Positions 1-6,689 are shown, counted from the first letter of the stretch. The stretch is 7,653 nucleotides of DNA from a candidate division NPL-UPA2 bacterium (GCA_018725205.1 QLUB01000089.1:1-7653); one strand, 5' to 3'. Notes: generated by a model not told the origin, from the letters alone. Made by a program: numbers and translations.

Positions 1-1
1 T

Positions 2-682
2 AACGGTCCGGAGGCCGTGTTTAGCCGCATCGGCATGGAGCCTACCGGCGACTCATTTAACTCGCTGATGCGACTGGAGACCTTTAGTTCCCTAAAACCT
101 GTTAACCCCTTAGTCAACGCGGGAGCCATCGCGACTACAGCGCTGATTAGGGGTAACTCGGTCGAGGAGAAGTTTGACCGTTTAACTGAGTTTATCCGCT
201 CACTCGCTCCGGGCTGTTACGTAGGGTTTAACGCCGCCGTCTACCAATCCGAGTCTTTGTCGGGCGATCGCAATCGCGCCATCGCTTATTTTCTGCGCGA
301 CATAGGAGCACTCGAAGGCAACGCGGAGGAATCACTCGACCTGTACTTTCGCCAGTGTTCATTGGAAGCGGACTGCTTCACACTCGCCACACTAGCTGGC
401 GCCTTAGCGGAATGCCACAAGACGACACTGCTGCCGCGCCAATTCTGCCGCATCATCCGCACTTTTATGTTCACCTGCGGCATGTACAACGCCTCCGGTG
501 AATTTGCGGTTAAGGTTGGATTCCCCGCCAAGAGCGGGGTGTCCGGCGCCATATTGGGCGTAGTCCCCGGCAGCTTAGGCATAGGCGTATACGGGCCTTC
601 GCTCGACCCGAAGGGGAATAGCGTAGCAGGCGTCGCGCTGCTAGCCGAGTTTAGCGAACGCGCAAATCTGTACTTGCTGTAG
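2..682 (+). CDS. glsA: Glutaminase (glutaminase A family), 5' end outside the window
   Basis: Hydrolyses L-glutamine to L-glutamate and ammonia in the cytoplasm (EC 3.5.1.2). The reading frame is open from base 2, and the first visible residues (NGPEAVFSRIGMEPTGDSFN) already belong to the conserved core, so the true start lies to the left; the GTG at 17 is only an internal codon. About 226 residues are visible against roughly 310 for the family, so about 80 N-terminal residues are missing, including the Ser-x-x-Lys catalytic pair. Family landmarks that are visible: NPLVNAGAI (substrate-binding Asn), YQSESLSGDRNRA (binding Glu and Asn), DLYFRQCSLE (conserved Tyr), CGMYNASGEFA (Tyr near the active site) and KSGVSGAI (the Ser/Val backbone segment). 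The C terminus looks complete (LLAEFSERANLYLL). The last 32 bp overlap the convergent deacylase gene. Identification is firm from these motifs; whether the missing 5' part is intact cannot be seen. Confidence 0.95.
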   Translation, partial: NGPEAVFSRIGMEPTGDSFNSLMRLETFSSLKPVNPLVNAGAIATTALIRGNSVEEKFDRLTEFIRSLAPGCYVGFNAAVYQSESLSGDRNRAIAYFLRDIGALEGNAEESLDLYFRQCSLEADCFTLATLAGALAECHKTTLLPRQFCRIIRTFMFTCGMYNASGEFAVKVGFPAKSGVSGAILGVVPGSLGIGVYGPSLDPKGNSVAGVALLAEFSERANLYLL

Positions 683-2219
683 TCCTGCCGCGTCTTAGCA
701 CCTTCCCCGCTAATGCGCCGCTGTGCTCGCCGTTCTCGACAACTACAGCCCCGTTAACCATCACCATGTCTATACCGAGCGGATAGGAGTGAGGCTCGCT
801 GTAGGTGGCTAATTCGGCTACAGTCTCTGGGTCAAACATCACCAAGTCAGCGTATGCCCCCGGACGCAGCAAGCCGCGGTCGTATAGCTGGAAGCGCTGC
901 GCCGGGAAGCTGGTCATCTTGCGTACCGCCTCTTCGAGCCTCAGCACGCCGCGCTCGCGCACATAGGTGCCAAGCACACGCGGGAAGGTGCCGTAGGCGC
1001 GCGGGTGCGGCTTGCCGGTGGAAAGCGGGCCGTAGGTTGCACGCAGCGTAGCGTCAGACCCAATCATAACCAGCGGGTGTTGCATCACGTATTCCACGTC
1101 TGTTTCGCACATAGCAAACCGAACCATGCCGACGTCGAAATTTTCATCTAGTAAGAGGTCTAAGCACGCTTCTACCGGCTCCTTGCCGGTTAGAGTGCTA
1201 ATCTCCGCCAAAGTGCGACCCTCAAACTGCTTGTTCTGCTCTTTGTGGCAGGAGGAGACGAGAATGCAGTCCCACTGCTCTCTGGCCGCCAGTATCTCCT
1301 GAACTATCCTTGCCCGCGTAGAGGGGTCGACTACGCGTTCGCCCATGGCGGCAGTGCCGCCCGCGTGCGCCCACTGCGGCACTACTACTTTTAACCCAGT
1401 GCTGGTGGCCGTGTAGGGGTATTGGTCTAGCGTCACGTCCACGCCTGCTTGCCGCATTGCATCGACCAAAGCTAGAGACTCTTTCACTAAGCCAAAATTT
1501 TTCTCTCCGCACACTTTGTGGTGAGAGATATGGACGGGCAGCTTAGCTTGCCGCCCTACGTCGATAGTTTCCGCAACCGAGGCTAGTAACCCTTCTCTTT
1601 CGTCGCGCATATGGGAAGCGTAGAGACCGCCGTAGGATGCAACTACTTTGGCTAGAGCGACAATCTCCGCGTGACTGCCGTAGGATCCGGGCGGATAAAT
1701 GAGGCCCGTAGTCAGGCCGTGGGCTCCCGCCTGTAGTGCTGCCCCGGTTAGTCTGCACATTTCCCGCTCCTCTTCAGCTGTAGCCGCGCGATCTGCTAAT
1801 CCCATGACGACGGCGCGGATATTGCCGTGGCCCACTAAAGGCACCATGTTGACTCCAATCCCCCGCGCTTCTAGAAGATCAAGATACTCGGCGAAACTGG
1901 CGAAAGGCTCGGTGTGGTCGGCGCTTGGCGTACGCGGGGCGGCCGAGCTGCCACACTGCCCGATCACTTCCGTAGTGACACCTTGACGCACTTTGCTTTC
2001 CGCCTGCGGATTCTTAAAGAAAGCATCGTCACTGTGGGAATGAGCGTCGATAAACCCCGGCGCGACTACGCGACCGGCAGCGTCGATTACCCGGCGCGCA
2101 GGCTCACTTACCTGGCCGAGCTTAGCAATGCGCTCCCCGAGAACGGCAATGTTTCCGTAAAACCACGGCGCCCCGGTGCCATCGATAAGGCGGGCGTTCT
2201 TGATTAAGACATCTAACAT
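651..2219 (-). CDS. D-aminoacylase / N-acyl-D-amino-acid deacylase (amidohydrolase superfamily)
   Basis: Predicted zinc-dependent cytoplasmic enzyme that removes the acyl group from N-acyl-D-amino acids (or a close relative such as an N-acyl-D-glutamate deacylase), releasing the free D-amino acid. The protein has 522 residues, near the family's usual 480-530. It begins with the small beta-sandwich segment (MLDVLIKNARLIDGTGAPW), then a TIM barrel with the metal motif GFIDAHSHSD (His60, His62), the metal-bridging Cys89 in IGQCGSS that is typical of D-aminoacylases, His203 in YASHMRDE, the HISHHK block (His230-His234), catalytic Asp389 in IGSDA, and KPHPRAYGTFPR near 403-414. The C-terminal sandwich returns with GAYADLVMFDPETV and VNGAVVVENGEHSGALAGKVLRR. 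The ATG start is fixed by AAGAGGAGGT ending 7 bases upstream. The 3' end overlaps glutaminase by 32 bp on the opposite strand. All metal-ligand positions I can recognise are present. Substrate (neutral, acidic or basic D-amino acid) cannot be told from the sequence. Confidence 0.93.
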   Translation of the reverse strand: MLDVLIKNARLIDGTGAPWFYGNIAVLGERIAKLGQVSEPARRVIDAAGRVVAPGFIDAHSHSDDAFFKNPQAESKVRQGVTTEVIGQCGSSAAPRTPSADHTEPFASFAEYLDLLEARGIGVNMVPLVGHGNIRAVVMGLADRAATAEEEREMCRLTGAALQAGAHGLTTGLIYPPGSYGSHAEIVALAKVVASYGGLYASHMRDEREGLLASVAETIDVGRQAKLPVHISHHKVCGEKNFGLVKESLALVDAMRQAGVDVTLDQYPYTATSTGLKVVVPQWAHAGGTAAMGERVVDPSTRARIVQEILAAREQWDCILVSSCHKEQNKQFEGRTLAEISTLTGKEPVEACLDLLLDENFDVGMVRFAMCETDVEYVMQHPLVMIGSDATLRATYGPLSTGKPHPRAYGTFPRVLGTYVRERGVLRLEEAVRKMTSFPAQRFQLYDRGLLRPGAYADLVMFDPETVAELATYSEPHSYPLGIDMVMVNGAVVVENGEHSGALAGKVLRRGRTTASTDLRVR

Positions 2220-2226
2220 TGTTTTA

Positions 2227-2236
2227 ACCTCCTCTT
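2227..2236 (-). promoter_or_regulatory. Strong ribosome binding site of the D-aminoacylase gene
   Basis: Read on the minus strand this is AAGAGGAGGT, a near-perfect complement to the 16S rRNA tail. It ends 7 bases before the ATG at 2219 and settles that start. No convincing sigma-A promoter was found for either gene in the 105-bp divergent spacer 2220-2324. Confidence 0.85.
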
Positions 2237-2324
2237 TTCACTGCGGGGGCAGAGAGCGTTTGCATCATTTCGTGTGAAACCTAGCGCTACATCCTGCGTA
2301 TTACTCAACAGGGAGTGAGGGCCG

Positions 2325-2717
2325 ATGTGGAGACGCATGTTAGTGCGCACTATTTTTGCGTTGTTGCTGATGCTGTCGGCTGTGCTGTTCTTTGATTACC
2401 TTTCCTTTCCGACAACAGAGCTGCCTCCCCCGCATAAAGCTGCCCTAAGAGCACATGTCGCACGTGACACGTGGGAGGGGAGCGAACTTCTAGCGCACCG
2501 GTTGACTCACGGCTATGCCGTTACCCTTACCCGCCGCTATGCGGACGGCAGGGCGGTTAGGTACCGCTACGAAGTAAGCGATCAATTCGCGGTGTCAGAG
2601 ACAGGCGTGAGCGTAACCTACCCGCCCCGCAATGCCGTAAACCTCCTGCTCGCCCTGACATTAGGTTTATTTCTCAGCGCCTACGCCGCTCTAACTTGGC
2701 TCAAGCGTAGGCGTTAG
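2325..2717 (+). CDS. Small protein with two membrane helices, function unknown
   Basis: I do not recognise this 130-residue protein. Visible structure: a basic N terminus (MWRRMLVR), a hydrophobic helix at about 8-25, an extracytoplasmic loop of about 75 residues (26-103), a second hydrophobic helix at about 104-125 (NLLLALTLGLFLSAYAALTW) and a basic tail KRRR. By the positive-inside rule both ends should be cytoplasmic. The loop begins with a proline-rich stretch (TELPPPH) and continues with what looks like beta-strand sequence rich in Arg, Tyr and Val. The ATG is preceded by GGGAGTGAGG at a reasonable distance, supporting this start. It is divergent from the deacylase and convergent with the dGTPase-like gene, sharing the four bases TTAG at their stop codons, so it stands alone as a transcription unit. 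Codon use and base composition look like its neighbours. It is probably a real gene because it has an SD, clean topology and fills the gap exactly, but no function is inferred. Confidence 0.75.
   Translation: MWRRMLVRTIFALLLMLSAVLFFDYLSFPTTELPPPHKAALRAHVARDTWEGSELLAHRLTHGYAVTLTRRYADGRAVRYRYEVSDQFAVSETGVSVTYPPRNAVNLLLALTLGLFLSAYAALTWLKRRR
2676..2715. repeat. Inverted repeat at the convergent gene ends
   Basis: CGCCTACGC at 2678-2686 is the exact reverse complement of GCGTAGGCG at 2705-2713, with an 18-base loop. In + strand RNA a G-U and an A-U pair extend it to 11 pairs. It sits in the last codons of the small membrane protein and ends at the shared stop codons with dgt. There is no T-run on either side, so it is not a standard factor-independent terminator. 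It may limit read-through between the convergent transcripts or stabilise their 3' ends; chance within coding DNA is also possible. Confidence 0.4.
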
Positions 2718-3811
2718 TCAAAATCTATAGGTGCGGGGATGATTATTTGCTTAATGCTTTCAATAGCGAAATCGTCCGTCATGCCCGCCACATAGTCGGC
2801 GACAATACGCACCGCTGGCACTGCATTGGCCTCATAGATCTGGCGCATCCCCCGCAAGTATTCCCCAAACTGCGCGTCGAGGCGAATCGCTCCGCGCGCA
2901 TAAGCCGACAGGTCCCATCCTTCCCGCGTGAACAGGTCCAGCAGATAATCAAACACTCCTTCGATAATGCGCTTACAGAACACGCGGTAGCGCTCCATGC
3001 GGGGGTGCTGGTAGATGCGCTGCTTGTTGAAGGAATATAGTTTTAGCACCAATTCGTTTTTCTCGTCGGACAAGCCGATGTAATCTCGACCCAAGGATTC
3101 CTGCACCACGTCGGCCACGAGCGTGCCTATAATTTGCCCGTTTGAACTGCCAAGCGCTTGGCGCACCAAGGGGTCGACCTCAGGTAGCGTGACAAACTTG
3201 GCGGTAATCGCGTCCTCTAAGTCGCGCCCAAGATACGCTATTTTGTCGGCGAGACGCACAACGCACCCTTCGTACGTATTTGGGGCTTGGCCGCGATCCC
3301 GCACCTCTGACAGCTTCTTTTGGCGCGGCTCGGGAGATAGGCGTTGCTCAAAGCGCTCCCCGCAGTGGCTAATTACGCCGTCTCGGACTCCATACGTCAG
3401 ATTAAGCCCCGTGCCGTCGTGCGCCAGCACATCTACCACGCGCAAGCCATGCAATTCATGGATAAAGCCCCCAATTTCAGCCGTTCTGCCGTGCAGAACG
3501 CGTTCGCCCTCATGCCCAAAGGGGGCGTGTCCGAGATCGTGCGCTAAGGCAATCGCCTGCGCTAAATCGGCATCTAGCCCTAACGCCTTGCAGATAGTCA
3601 CGGCAATTGTGGCCACGTGCAGCACATGCTCAATGCGTGTGCAGACGTGGTCGTTTTGCGGCGCGTAAAAGGCCTGCGTCTTGTGCTTAAGGCGGCGAAA
3701 AGGCGTAGAGTGTATGATAGCCGTCACATCGCGAAAGTAGTCGCCGCGCATGTCAGCTTCACGCGGATACGCGCGCGCGCGCAATATATCAGGTGGCAGC
3801 GGGTTTAGCAT
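2714..3811 (-). CDS. dgt: dGTPase-like HD-domain phosphohydrolase
   Basis: Predicted metal-dependent (d)NTP triphosphohydrolase of the dGTPase family, which splits dGTP (and in relatives other dNTPs) into deoxynucleoside and triphosphate, affecting cytoplasmic dNTP pools. From the ATG at 3811 it has 365 residues. Family landmarks: an N-terminal FRDVTAIIHSTPFRRLKHKTQAF block, TRIEHVLHV with metal His62, the HD signature HDLGHAPFGHEGE (His91-Asp92, His95), the fourth ligand Asp189 in RLADKIAYLGRDLED, and the C-terminal DYVAGMTDDFAI near 339-350. The frame stays open upstream to 3928, but those extra 39 residues have no family similarity and lie inside gerA. The ATG at 3811 has GGAGGAGG just upstream on the minus strand and gives the usual start, MLNPLPPDIL. 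Substrate specificity (dGTP or other) cannot be decided, and regulation by an allosteric dNTP is known only for some family members. The stop codon overlaps that of the convergent small membrane protein. Confidence 0.92.
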   Translation of the reverse strand: MLNPLPPDILRARAYPREADMRGDYFRDVTAIIHSTPFRRLKHKTQAFYAPQNDHVCTRIEHVLHVATIAVTICKALGLDADLAQAIALAHDLGHAPFGHEGERVLHGRTAEIGGFIHELHGLRVVDVLAHDGTGLNLTYGVRDGVISHCGERFEQRLSPEPRQKKLSEVRDRGQAPNTYEGCVVRLADKIAYLGRDLEDAITAKFVTLPEVDPLVRQALGSSNGQIIGTLVADVVQESLGRDYIGLSDEKNELVLKLYSFNKQRIYQHPRMERYRVFCKRIIEGVFDYLLDLFTREGWDLSAYARGAIRLDAQFGEYLRGMRQIYEANAVPAVRIVADYVAGMTDDFAIESIKQIIIPAPIDFD

Positions 3812-3829
3812 GGACCTCCTCCATTCTGT

Positions 3830-3858
3830 GTATGGAACCTTTATCCATGGAGATACTA
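3830..3858 (+). promoter_or_regulatory. Candidate forespore (sigma-G-like) promoter for gerA
   Basis: GTATG at 3830-3834 fits the sigma-G -35 pattern (GHATR), and GATACTA at 3852-3858 matches six of seven positions of the -10 pattern CATWHTA, with a 17-base spacer (18 is typical). gerA operons are classic sigma-G genes, so the context fits. The predicted transcript would begin around 3864-3866, just at the G-rich SD, giving a very short leader. It would also exclude the ATG at 3810 as gerA start. This is a motif match by eye and could be chance. Confidence 0.35.
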
Positions 3859-3863
3859 GCTTT

Positions 3864-3871
3864 GGGGGGAG
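3864..3871 (+). promoter_or_regulatory. G-rich ribosome binding site supporting the GTG start of gerA
   Basis: GGGGGGAG lies four bases before the in-frame GTG at 3876. The in-frame ATG at 3810 has only a distant AGGTGG upstream and would make its start codon overlap the dgt start codon on the other strand (CATG at 3809-3812). The SD therefore favours GTG 3876. Confidence 0.55.
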
Positions 3872-3875
3872 TCGC

Positions 3876-5393
3876 GTGGCCGGTTGGTGGGAGAAAATTA
3901 ACGCATGGCTGACAAGGGACACAGCCAAAGGTGAAAGCGTAAGCGAGGTTCCCCTGCAAGGCTACACCCATGACCTCGATTACTTTCGGGGGCTTTTTAT
4001 GCACGCACCCGACTTTACAGCGCGTGAGTTTCGCCTTGGCCTAGACGGCAAGAAGATGGCGGTCCTGTATTTGCGTAGCCTAGCGGACGAAGCGCGTATC
4101 GCGGCGGAAGTCATCCTGCCCCTCTCCAGCATTCCGGCATTAGTTGAAAATGCTCCTCACACCTTTTACGTACACACAATCCGCAATCTCATGGCGTGCG
4201 GCACAGTGGCTGAAGTCGGCGATCTAACGCAAGCACTAGACCGCTTACTGCTTGGCGAAACAATTATGTTGGCGGATGGTCTGCGAGTCGCCATGGTAGT
4301 AGACGCCCGCGCTAATCGCGGCCGCGGCATCACCCCACCCGAAATAGAGACGACTGTTTTTGGCCCGAAGTTGGCGTTTGTCGAAGACTGCGAGATCAAC
4401 TTGTCGCTCGTACGCCAGCAGATACGCACGCCTGCCCTCCACATAGAGACATTTACGCTGGGCACGCGCAACCCTAGGCGAGTCTTAATGCTCTATATAG
4501 ACGGCTTGGCCACCGAGGAAACGGTGAACCATCTGCGCATGAAGCTACAGCCGATTAATGTCGGTAGCCTGCTTCAGACAAACTACCTCCAATCCCTCCT
4601 CGGGATTAGCCCACTGTCCCCATTCCCCCAAGCTATTCATTCCGAGCGGCCGGACCGCGTATCCGGGAATCTCTTGGAGGGCCGCATTGCGCTCTTCCTA
4701 GACGGCTCGCCCGAGGCCATAATCCTGCCGATGGGGTTTAGTGACCTCTTTCAAAGTCCCGCTGACTACTATGACCACTATGCGGTGACGACATTAACGC
4801 GGACATTTCGCCTGCTGGCCTTTCTGATCGCTACTACGCTTCCCGCCCTGTATGTAGCCATTATAACGTACAACTACGAACTCTTGCCAACCGATCTGCT
4901 CTTTGCCGTAGCCACGGCGCGCGCCGGAATTCCCTTCCCTCCCGTGATTGAATCGGTGCTGATGGTGCTGCTAGTGGATATCCTGCAGGAAGGAGCGCTG
5001 CGCATACCCTCGAAGATTGGGCAAACCGTGGGCGTAGTAGGTGGTTTTATGCTGGGACAAGCGGTGATTCTCGCCCGCCTAGTGAGCCCGCTGCTCGTCA
5101 TTGTCGTCGCTATATCCGTCATCAGCTCTTTTGGCGCACCCGATTACCGCGTGGTGGGTCTGACGCGGCTGCTCAGGTATGTTATGCTGGCTGCGGCAGG
5201 CGTTTTGTCGGGGATAGGAATTGCCGCAGCGTGGACAGCAATCCTTATCCATATGGCCTCACTAGAGATTCTGGGGGTGGCCTACTTGCGCCCCTTCGCA
5301 CCGCTGCGCCTGTCGAGCCTCTCAGACTTTGTTTTCCGCAAGCCCTACCAGGGCGCAACCGCCAGCCAGACTAAGCGCGTACAGAGGGAGTGA
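3876..5393 (+). CDS. gerAA: Spore germination receptor A subunit (GerA/GerAA family), full length
   Basis: Subunit A of a GerA-type nutrient germinant receptor, normally in the inner spore membrane with an integral-membrane B subunit and a lipoprotein C subunit. From the GTG at 3876 it has 505 residues, normal for the family (about 480-545). A soluble N-terminal half (about 1-300) ends with hallmark motifs: SPFPQAIHSERPD (248-260), LLEGRIALFLDGSPEAIILP (266-285) and FQSPADYYD (292-300). The membrane half has helices at about 311-331, 383-402, 404-418 and 436-460, with QEGALRIPSKIGQTVGVVGG (371-390) matching the conserved REAGxRxP/IGQTV region. The C terminus (LGVAYLRPFAPLRLSSLSDF...RKPYQ) is the usual end, so this gene is not truncated. 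The block that is normally RGPREGFTESLRTN is diverged here (VFGPKLAFVEDCEINLSLVR). A longer start at ATG 3810 (527 residues) is possible but lacks a good SD. The partner genes downstream are broken, so it may be an orphan subunit or an early-stage relic. Confidence 0.9.
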   Translation: MAGWWEKINAWLTRDTAKGESVSEVPLQGYTHDLDYFRGLFMHAPDFTAREFRLGLDGKKMAVLYLRSLADEARIAAEVILPLSSIPALVENAPHTFYVHTIRNLMACGTVAEVGDLTQALDRLLLGETIMLADGLRVAMVVDARANRGRGITPPEIETTVFGPKLAFVEDCEINLSLVRQQIRTPALHIETFTLGTRNPRRVLMLYIDGLATEETVNHLRMKLQPINVGSLLQTNYLQSLLGISPLSPFPQAIHSERPDRVSGNLLEGRIALFLDGSPEAIILPMGFSDLFQSPADYYDHYAVTTLTRTFRLLAFLIATTLPALYVAIITYNYELLPTDLLFAVATARAGIPFPPVIESVLMVLLVDILQEGALRIPSKIGQTVGVVGGFMLGQAVILARLVSPLLVIVVAISVISSFGAPDYRVVGLTRLLRYVMLAAAGVLSGIGIAAAWTAILIHMASLEILGVAYLRPFAPLRLSSLSDFVFRKPYQGATASQTKRVQRE

Positions 5394-5656
5394 ATGCCTC
5401 GTGCACTTAAGGCCACGCCTAACAGGCTTTCAACACGGCATGCTGATTGTGGGCGCTAGGGCTTTCCGTGCTGGCGACGTTAGCTGGCATAGGCGGCTTA
5501 GCCCGTTTTGCTGAGCTAAGCGTGATGCTGTGGTTTCCCTTAATGACGCTCTTGGCGGCACCTTTCCTAGGCGGGCACCTTCACCACTTGCAGCCTGTCT
5601 TTGGCATGGTTCTCCTGCCGCTTGCCCATCTCACCCAAAGGAGGTCGCGCGTCTAG
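5394..5656 (+). pseudogene. gerAB: Relic of the germination receptor B subunit gene (gerB)
   Basis: Between gerA and gerC, where a gerB gene of about 1.1 kb (about 365 residues, ten membrane helices of the amino-acid permease superfamily) is expected, only about 260 bp remain. In one frame, from GTG 5401, RLTGFQHGMLIVGA looks like the GerB N terminus and first helix. The match then continues in the next frame from about 5447 with LGLSVLATLAGIGG, LARFAELSVMLWFPLMTLLA and HHLQPVFG, resembling a central GerB segment (a helix, the conserved R-x-x-E region, then the xLLPVxG-type motif). That frame ends at TAG 5654-5656. An ATG directly after the gerA stop (5394) opens only 21 codons. The pattern suggests at least two large deletions, one changing frame near 5447-5460. 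A 69-codon open frame (5447-5656) survives and could make a short hydrophobic peptide, but nothing suggests a function. Assignment to gerB rests on position plus short resemblances, so it is moderately sure. Confidence 0.75.
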
Positions 5657-5659
5657 GCG

Positions 5660-6678
5660 ATGATTAAATTTCGGTGCGTCTTGATGCTAGCACTTATGTC
5701 TGCCTCTGTGATCTTGACGGGCTGCTGGGACGCGATACCCGTGGAAAGAAGAGCTTTTGTCACGGCCCTCGGCGTGGATTGGCTGCCTGAACCGCCGCAT
5801 CTTAATGTGACCATAGTTCATCCCCTAGTAGAAGAGAGGCGCGCGCGCGAAAACCGCGTTCTAACCATACGTGCGGATAGCGTAAGTGAGGCCTTTGCGC
5901 TCTGGAACCACACCCATGGACAGCACTTGTCACTCGGCATGATCCCGGCGGGACGCGCCGCGCACCACCATCTACGAGTTTATTACACATATGATGACAC
6001 CGGGGCTGGATGCCATCACCGCTGTCGTACGCCCCATCGGCACACTTGACCGCAGGCAAGCCGGTGGAAATGACGGCGGAGGGGGCGGGAGCCCGGAAGC
6101 TGCGCCTAGAGCACCGCAAGAAGATGTTCAGATAGTAGGCGCCGCCATTTGGCAAGGAGATGTGGTTGTGGGAGAGTTGACCCTGCCCGAGGCGCAGTTC
6201 CTGTACGTGGCTAAGGGCGTGGCCGACCGCCTACTGGTAAACGTAAAGTTCCCGCCGGATGCACGATTTTTCCCTGTGGATAACAACATGATCCTTAGCA
6301 TTGAATCCGTCGCCGCCACTTGGCGCCTCGACTTAGCGCAGGGCGTGCCGGCATACACGTTGCAGCTTACGGTACGGCTTAGCCTGCACAACTATGCGGG
6401 CGATGTTGACCTAAGCAAAGAGGAAAACAGCGCGCTATTAGAAAAAAATAATCGCTGATGTATTTGAGCAAAACACATTACACGCGCTACAGAAAGTGGC
6501 GGCCACCGGCGGAGACCCCTTGAGCCTAGGGCAACTAATGCGCACGCGGTACCCGAGGCACTGGGACAGTAAGGAGTGGCGCAACACCCTTAAAACCGCG
6601 CAGTTTAAAGTCAAAGCAGAGACGGAAATACGCAACATTGGCCTTGAACTACTGCGGCTTAAACCAATCGACAAATAG
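5660..6678 (+). pseudogene. gerAC: Broken germination receptor C subunit gene (gerC, lipoprotein)
   Basis: GerC is the lipoprotein subunit of the receptor. The first frame (5660-6049) starts MIKFRCVLMLALMSASVILTGCWD, a lipoprotein signal with lipobox LTGC and the GerC hallmark CWD. It follows the family through AFVTALGVDWLPEPPHLNVT to HGQHLSLGMI and then loses similarity. Similarity resumes in the +1 frame around 5955 (RTTIYEFITHMMTPGLDAI), then EDVQIVGAAIWQGDVVVGEL of the C-terminal domain, down to GDVDLSKEENSALLEK. About 100 residues expected between the two parts are absent, so an internal deletion and frame change lie near 5945-5960. A second break is at the A7 run 6442-6448: one frame stops at 6458, while the next frame carries IIADVFEQNTLHALQKVA, RTRYPRHW and RNIGLELLRLKP to the normal end at 6678. 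An AAAGGAGGT SD is at 5637-5645, rather far (14 bases) from the ATG. A working GerC is not expected. Confidence 0.85.
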
Positions 6679-6689
6679 CAACAGGTTCT

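Noticed and set aside
624..643. Hairpin TAGCAG-8-CTGCTA just beyond the deacylase stop
   Set aside because: Only six pairs, inside glutaminase coding sequence and without a T-run, so it does not qualify as a terminator.
1222..2207. Several 70-97-codon open frames on both strands inside the D-aminoacylase gene
   Set aside because: They lie in other frames of an intact catalytic gene with all its motifs and have no independent support.
2260..2304. Possible promoters in the 105-bp divergent spacer (TTGCAT, CGTATTAC) and the 8-bp palindrome TAGCGCTA at 2282-2289
   Set aside because: Boxes do not pair at acceptable spacing with adequate matches to sigma-A or sporulation consensus; the palindrome is too short to stand alone.
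3482..3505. Nested palindromes CGTTCTGC-CGT-GCAGAACG and GAACGCGTTC
   Set aside because: Perfect but inside dgt coding sequence (RVLHGRTAE), with no T-run or regulatory context; probably coincidence of codons.
3123..3668. 181-codon open frame on the + strand inside dgt
   Set aside because: It is antisense to a well-supported HD-domain gene, is rich in Ser/Arg/Pro/Cys as out-of-frame GC-rich DNA is, and has no SD or recognisable motif.
3768..3783. Alternating purine-pyrimidine run with (CG)n
   Set aside because: It encodes the RARAY part of the dGTPase-like protein in GC-rich DNA; a structural role would be speculation.
3750..3875. Upstream starts of gerA at 3750 or 3810
   Set aside because: 3750 lies within dgt and reads low-complexity antisense (MSASRGYARAR); 3810 lacks a well-placed SD, whereas GTG 3876 has one and gives a normal family length. 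3810 is not fully excluded.
3812..3928. Upstream extension of dgt to a start at 3928
   Set aside because: The extra 39 residues do not resemble the family, overlap the gerA coding region, and the ATG at 3811 has its own GGAGGAGG SD.
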